Shown piece by piece: positions 57,600 through 64,000 of a DNA stretch of 64,000 nucleotides; the stretch's first letter is position 1, and each line of letters begins with the position of its first letter. The position numbers and the translations under genes are program-made. Location of the stretch: assembly GCF_000715075.1 (NCBI RefSeq), contig NC_134082.1:210065948-210129947 (forward strand), given 5' to 3'. Below the pieces are notes generated by a model, which saw nothing but the letters and a program-made list of their open reading frames with translations, did not search any database and had not been told where the DNA came from. The DNA is from Nicotiana tabacum. Taxonomy: Eukaryota > Streptophyta > Magnoliopsida > Solanales > Solanaceae.

Positions 57600-58209
57600 T
57601 TAGTTCTCCAAATAAATGCACAGAACGTTTGGGTTTTAGGGAAACCCAGTGGACTTTGGACAAGGCTATCTTAAAGAGTCATTATGCGGACAACATAACT
57701 GACTCGGCTAGATTTGACCATGATGCATGCACAATTTAAACAGAGTAAGGTTTCTATGGGGTTTTAGACTGGTACCCTTGAGCGGACAACTCAAGAGGGA
57801 AAGGCACGGAACCGTCGACTACACCGTTGATCAACTGGTTTTACCGCAAATACGCCTTTGCCGGATTTAAAGGGTGATAATATCGGAAGAGCGCAACTAC
57901 TCATTATAAGCATTGCTATGGTATTTGTTTGGCACGAGTGGAATATGATGTTGGAAACATGCATATGCAATTAAAACAAGTTGTCATGTATTTGCACGTT
58001 CATAAAGTAATAATTACAATAATTTAAAATAGTAAAAAAGGAGTGCAGTAAAGGAAAGTAGTGAAAGAAACAAGGGAAAGAAACAAGAGACAAGTTATTT
58101 TTTGCAGTAGAAGAGGGAATTAAATGCTTAAAGGCATTAAGCAAATAAAGACATATAGAGAAGCGCAAAGTCACAATAATAGCCTGAAATGGTAAAAGCC
58201 TAAAAGAAG
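57600..58209 (-). other. E6 leader between PBS and ORF1
   Basis: No coding motif. It may contain a leader intron ending at the acceptor TTGTCTTGCAG near 57531. The 98-codon frame at 57971-58267 crosses the PBS and LTR edge and is not a gene. Confidence 0.45.
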
Positions 58210-58227
58210 TCCCCAACAGAATCGCCA
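58210..58227 (-). other. E6 primer binding site
   Basis: In sense TGGCGATTCTGTTGGGGA, directly adjoining the LTR. It resembles the tRNA-Arg type PBS reported for Ogre-like elements; the tRNA identity is from memory. Confidence 0.65.
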
Positions 58228-61200
58228 TGCTGTCGCGCCTCCTTTTTCCCCGCGGAAACGGGTTCATGACATTTGGGAGGACAACTCGTTCCTTTTAGGG
58301 AATTGGGTTTGGATTGAAGAGTCGCCACCTAATGATTTGAGTGCATTAGGACACTAGGAAGAATTTGATTTAGGAAACCAGAGATTGGGTAAAGGCTTGA
58401 AATTATCCCGAGGGGAAGGTGTTAGGCACCCCTCAGGATCCACTAATGTGGTTCCCAACCAGGCTACGGTTGTGACTTTAAGTACAAATAACATGAAGGT
58501 GAGTAAGACTTCAAATAATAGGGGATTTGCACATAAGGGTTACAAATAGGTGAAATTAAAAGAAAACAAAAGAAAAGTTGAATTTTGAGAAAATAGTTTG
58601 AAAGTAAACAATGAAATAAACAAGTAAAGGAAAAGGGGGTCCTAAGTTTATAAATAATATGGATCACCCCACACAACATCCAGTAATAACTCCTCAATGA
58701 GGGGCTACACGAGATGTTATCGCGTGTCATTATATCCATATCTACCCTTCCCACCCCATTAAGGTATTAAAGCGCGGATTGGTCTCGATGACTTATTGCA
58801 TGTTATTACCCGTCTCATTCCCATCAGTCCCGGAGGCACTTAGGACTACTAATCCTAAAGGGAAGGGGTATTAGGCTTTGTAGTTTCAATGGAAAAATTC
58901 TAAGGCGACAAACAAAACACACATGTGGCAAGTTTGGGGAGAAAACACATAAACAAATAAGGCTCAACAGACCTCCTTAAAACCAAAGAAAAGCACATAG
59001 TTTAGCATGTCTTGCACATACTGCTTAGGGTCTGATTAAAACTTAAAAGGTTGAGGCTAACTAATTTATTACATATTTCAAATAAGAAATCTGAATCAGG
59101 CCTGCCTACTGGTTGTAGTTAATAAAAATCTGACAAGTTTACCTTATGGCTTGCCTAAGTGTTAGACGAAGACCTACAGGCATGCTATATACTGATTTCA
59201 GAAATGAAGAGGTAAATGGATTACAAATAGGTTACAAGTTTTAACAGAATAATACAAGTTCTGCAATCGATAATGCATTACTACTGACAGTTTAAACTTA
59301 CAAGCAAGTGAAGCGATTCAGATTTGATTAGAACCCTTATAGGCATGCTTTCTATGTGTTTGTTAACTTAAAACACGTTATCTAGGTGCTGCATTTTATT
59401 ACGAACGCGATGTCTAATTTCACTGGTTGTTAAAACCTATAACACGTTTGCCCAATGAGAGGCGAGTATGCAAGAATCAGAAAGGACTTATAGGCATATT
59501 ATCTACATGCATGTGCATCCTATAGACATGGTATCTATATATGAATGCAGAGATTCTTATAGTCATGTTATCTAAATGGGAATGCAGAAGTTCTTATAGT
59601 CAAGTTATCTACATGAATGCGAAAATTCATAAAGACAGGTTATCTTCATGAATGCAGTAATGCAGAAATTCCTATAGACAAGTTATCTATGTGAATGTAG
59701 AAATCAGAAATTTCTATGAGCATGATATCTACATGAATGCAGAAGTGCAGAAACTATAGGCAGGGTATCTATATAAATGCAGAAGTGCAGAAAACCTTAT
59801 GAGCAGGACATCTACATGAATGTAGAAATGCAGAAACTATAGGCAGGGTATCTGTATAAATGCAGAAGTGCAGAAAACCCTATGAGTAGGACATCTACAT
59901 GAATGAAGAAGTGCAGAAACTATAGGCAGGGTATTTGTATAAATGTAGAAGTGCAGAAAATCCCATGAGCAGGACATCTACCCCTTGCATGCATGGTTAC
60001 CCCTCCCTTTTCACTAATAAGCCCAAAAGTTTATTATAAAGTTATTACAATCCAAAAATAAAATAGAGAAAATACATCAGAAATTGAAAATTACAACCAA
60101 GGAGAGCTTGATTCAGACTTCTTGTCTGAAGTATGAAGTAAACCAACTCCCAAGATCAAGACCCAAAGCCTTTCTCTCATTTGGATGTGCCAGAGTTCCC
60201 TAAGAGCCTCATATGGACTCTGGGCGGTGCTCACATCCAAATGCATTGCAGGATTAAGTCATAGTGTAGTGTGGAAGAGCCAGCCCACAAGTGTCCAAGT
60301 TTAGAGGGAACTTAAAACCAGTACACATAGGGGTATAAGGGAGTGAGTGCAAGTGCAGAGTTCCGAGAGGGGGAAAGGAGAAGTAAGTAACTTAAAACCA
60401 GTACACATAGGGGTATAAGGGAGTGGGGAATATGCAGGAAGAGCAGGCAAAGGGGCATACCCAGCAATGAGACATACTGGCACACCCTCCAGCCTACTTA
60501 GAGGTTAAGACCTCAGGGGTTCAAAACTCAGTTCATAGAAAACAATTCTTGTTGCCATGCCCAAAGTCTTGACTTACAAACACATATGAGCGATGGCATA
60601 GGGAGCAAGTGTTCACAGAAAGAGGCAAGCAGTAACATATAGGCATATTAAGTTAGATGCTAAACTTTACATAAAATAATAAAGTAGACATGGATACAAA
60701 GACTGTAAGTAAACACATTGGGGTGATGCTAAAAATTAAGTTAGGACATACCAGTTTCAAAGGGACAAATAAAGAAGAAAGCAATAGTCTTGTAAAAGCC
60801 AAAGTGTAGACAAGAAGCAAGAATACTCTAAGTATGAATTCAGAAGAGGTTGTAAGCTTGTGAAGTCTGAAGTGTCTAGTGGTGAAAAGGGGTCGTGCCT
60901 TTTATAGTGCAGAAAGCAAGCAACAATAAGGTAAGAAAATAATTTGAAGACTGATTATCAATCAATTACACAAGGTTTCCCTTAATTCAGGGATTCAGAT
61001 TCAAACGGATAAAACTAATTAAGGAAAGAAAGTAGTCAAACACTTTGTGCAAAGTAGTAAATTAGAGGCAAATACATAAAGGTTATTTAAGGATAGAGTC
61101 TTGACAGTACACGGTTTGTACAAACAAGGCAAGGGAATCATTTAACAGCCAGGAAATCAGAGATCACAAATTTGGTATGAATGAACCAAGTAAGAAAGGT

Positions 61201-63114
61201 GGAAAGTTTTATCTTAAGGGAAATCAGCAAACAATGGAAGGAAATCAATCAGACCAAAATCAGAGGGAAGTACGAACTAATCACAAAATTTGAAATTCAC
61301 TTTAGAGGGAGGTTCATCATATATAAGGAGCATGTGAGCATGAAATAAAATTGTTATGCCATTGTAAAATCAGTAGAAAATTCAGTGTAGAAGAGTTTAG
61401 CAAAGAGTCAGAATCATATGCAAACAAAGAAGTCCAAACTCAGTTCAGAGACTCAAAGTCAATCTGAAAGAATTAGGGATCTTTTGAAATAAAAACCCTA
61501 GCTAGGGCAAATTACAAAGCAAATATGAGAGGGCAAGCAATTGAATCGAAGCATATTTAGAAGTTTCAGAAAAGAATTGAAACTTCTTCATGCTTCTTTC
61601 AATAACAGAACTCATGAAAAGACATGATAGCAAAGTAACATGCAAACACAGTAGAAGGATTCAAAGAACATAATGGAAAATACTGATAAGAACAGTAGAA
61701 GAAGCATGCTAGAAGAAACTTAAACAGGGCTCAGCAGAAAGCAAATAAAGAAACTTAAGAACTTAGTAGGAAAATACAGTAGAAGAACACAAGAACACGG
61801 GAAAAGTACAGCAGAAAAATATATAGAAAAACACAGTAAGATAAACATATAAGAACATGGTAAAAAATACAAGATCACAGTAGAAGAAAATACACATAAA
61901 GGAAAAAGAAAGTCAAAAAATACTTAAACATTTTCTCAAAAAACCCTAGATCGGAAAAGAAATGGTTTTGAAAGTAATTTTTGAAAGAAAAGTTAGGGAA
62001 ATCGTTTGAAAACTCAAGGAGAGCATAGGTACACAATGTATCTAAAGAAATCATAGAAAACCTCGAAGGGTTGGGGTTTCAGAAGAACCCTAGAGATGAG
62101 AAAGGCTTTGAAAGGTCACTGATATGGGTCAGAGAGGTCAGAATCAGGCTCAAACCACCATGGAATGCCGGAACAGAGCCGGAGAGGGCCGTGGAACCTT
62201 GAATCGGCAGAGGCCTGGGTGAAAACCTTCAAGGTCAGACCTCGAATCTTTAAGTATCAAGTGTATAAGGGCAAAGGGGGTGAGTATAGGGCTCCCATGG
62301 CCTGAGAAGTCATGGATTCCGGTGGTTTCAAAGTTTGAAGACGGTGAGAGGGGCTAGGGTTAGGGAATGTTCGAGAGAGTCTGAAAGAGGAGAGGATTTC
62401 ACAGGCTGCGGGTTAGAGAAAAATGATTTTAGGGTTGGGTGGTGTTTGTGAATTAAAAAAGGAAAGGGGGAATTATGGTCGTTGATCAAAACGATCAACG
62501 ACCTGGATCAAAAGAGAAGGCCGGGCGGGTAAAATAAATGGGTTAGGGGCGGGTTAAATTGAAACTAGGTCGGTCCATTTGGGGTTTGAAATTTGGTTAA
62601 TTGGGGAGGCTGATTTGGCTAGAATCGAAACAGTTAGTGCTAAATTTTAAATAGCCACTTTTTACTTTTTATTTTATAAAAAATAGTAAAGTGATTTCTG
62701 AAAACAAATTAAAGTTACTAGATTAACTAATAATGTACAAATATTAAATTAAAAATACTGGAACCAATTTTGTAATTATAAACACAATTAAATCTTAAAA
62801 TAGGCTAATATTGAAATTAAGTGCAATTTAGCTTTAAAAATACCAAAAAAAATTATAAAAATGTGCAAAAATTGTCTTAGCTCTATTTTGGTATAAATAT
62901 GAGAATAAAATAAGTTAATCACCAAAATGATAATTCGAGAAACAATTATTGGTTTTTGTACTGTTAAAATAGGGCAATAAATTGATTTAAAAATTCTTTT
63001 TTAAAAATTACAAAAAAATACTAAAACACTTGGACATACTTATATATGCATATACATGCTATTTTGAAAGTATTTTGCATATAAAAATATACAGGAAAAA
63101 ATTGGGTATCAACA
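58228..63114 (-). repeat. E6 5' LTR
   Basis: 4887 bp. In sense it begins TGTTGATACCCAATTTTT and ends GGCGCGACAGCA. Near-identical to 42647-47550, with short indels and substitutions. It includes tandem CATGAATGCAGAAGTGCAG repeats at about 59560-59975. Open frames inside are not conserved genes. Confidence 0.93.
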
Positions 63115-64000
63115 CCGAGTATGTAAGGCACATAAATAAGTACATAATAGACATGGAAGAAATATAGAATAAATAACTCAACCTGTAAGTCTGGAAACTC
63201 TGTAATTAATGAAATAATTATAGTGTCGTGCATATACGTATGAATGTTATGTCGTGCATAGGTACATGTTTCATAATATCATTAGGCCTCTGAGGGCATC
63301 CCATCATACCATCTCGGCCACTGTGGGCAAAATCATCAACGTATACCAGCTGATCAAGTGGTGGTGCGTATATAACGCCATAACCTTTCTCACATCCCAT
63401 ATACATATATATACATACATATATATGCCATCTGGTCATGGGTCAATATGCATGTATAAATGCATGAAATGCATATGAAATACGTTAATAAAATCTCTCG
63501 GTACGTCATAAGACCATTATGCCTCTGATTAATATCATGAAATAAACTTTACCAACTTACATATTTTTGAGACCCATGAACAAATGATAGAATAATATGA
63601 CACATGTGGAATCAAGACTATAGAGACCCCGAGTATTTCTATGAATAGAGTGGTTTCTTTTTGTATCATTTGAATCATGCTAAAAAGAAGGAAGGGATAA
63701 CCTTAACATACCTGGAGTAGGGAAAAATCCATATGATATTTCTGGAAAAGGTTACACCGTACTCCCTTAGAATCGCAAAATCTCATGTTGCTAATGTGCT
63801 AATAATTCTCGTTGGAATTATTTGGTGTAGGAATTGGTTGAAGAATCACGTTACTAATCTTTTGTAGGAATTTCCACGAAATTGGTAACAATTCGTAACA
63901 AAGTCACTTTGCAATTCTCCAAACCTCACGTCTGATGTGTGTTTGAGAATGAAAAATGTTGCATTTTATTTAAAATCCTAGAATTTAGGTATCTTGAAAT
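63115..64000 (-). mobile_element. E5 5' LTR part (continues past window)
   Basis: On the minus strand it carries GGGAGTACGGTGTAA.. and CAGGTATGTTAAGG.. in the same order as the E4 LTR (about 30040-30085), and a diverged version of the E4 repeat block near 63280-63320 (CATCTCGGCCACTGTGGGCA). It runs to the E6 edge at 63115, where the sense sequence CATACTCGG corresponds to AAGTTCGGG near the E4 LTR end. So E6 lies between this LTR and the E5 interior. Confidence 0.65.

Larger units (their letters stand above)
42596..63114 (-). mobile_element. E6: Ogre/Tat-type Ty3/gypsy retrotransposon
   Basis: A minus-strand element of about 20 kb with 4.9-kb LTRs at 58228-63114 (5') and 42647-47550 (3'). 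From right to left it has a leader, ORF1, gag, protease, G-patch segment, RT, RNase H, a second archaeal-type RNase H, integrase and a repeat-rich 3' region. Dual RNase H, the extra upstream ORF and the size point to the Tat/Ogre lineage. Reading frames are broken. Beyond the 3' LTR are 51 bp of leader with a second PBS. Confidence 0.88.

Noticed and set aside
63115..64000. Host gene at the right edge
   Set aside because: Sequence order matches the E4 LTR in reverse; frames are short and motif-free.

Overview
The window is plant nuclear DNA, almost certainly from a Solanaceae species and probably Nicotiana. This rests on the retroelement families present, a TS-like SINE/RTE tail ending in (TTG)n, and the dense nesting of very large LTR elements. 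Only one host gene is recognisable: the 5' end of a chloroplast Deg1 (DEGP1, protease Do-like 1) serine protease on the minus strand at the left edge, with exons at 929-1326 and 273-395. Everything else is repeats or unidentified intergenic DNA.

Layout. 1-1326: Deg1 exons 1-2 and introns. 1327-1734: its promoter side. About 1735-2130: a foldback MITE. About 2866-3345: an array of short palindromes. 3346-5747: unidentified sequence that starts like a leader and ends in a poly(A) run, with a TA/TG microsatellite inside. About 5880-6020: a Ty1/copia RT fragment. About 6335-6785: an RTE LINE 3' end with a SINE-type tail. 6958-7064 plus 20939-21830: a Tourist/Harbinger-like TIR element split by E1.

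E1 (7065-20938, +) is a complete but decayed Athila-type Ty3/gypsy element with LTRs of about 1.5 kb, a tRNA-Asp type PBS, gag, PR-RT-RH-IN and an extra 3' ORF. E3 (21918 to about 38340, -) is a chromovirus with a chromodomain. Its 3' LTR is cut by E2, a 2.75 kb Tekay/Del-type solo LTR (22306-25050), and its gag-pro is cut by E4. E4 (28881-38061, +) has 2.39 kb LTRs and 4.4 kb of non-coding interior: a LARD-like non-autonomous Tekay/Del derivative. E5 (about 38400-42590 and 63115-64000, -) is a second member of the E4 family in the opposite orientation. It is split near the 3' end of its 5' LTR by E6. E6 (42596-63114, -) is a 20 kb Ogre/Tat-type element with 4.9 kb LTRs, dual RNase H, a G-patch segment and an upstream ORF1. 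It carries an extra leader fragment beyond its left LTR.

Order of events as read from nesting: E3 is older than E2 and E4; the TIR element is older than E1; E5 is older than E6. All polyproteins carry stops or frameshifts, so none looks autonomous now.

The observation I rate highest is a covarying stem-loop (8-bp stem, AGGA loop). It lies about 10 nt before a G-rich, polypurine-tract-like run at two places in E1, with a decayed version in E4. I saw no bacterial-type systems, CRISPR arrays, tRNA or rRNA genes.
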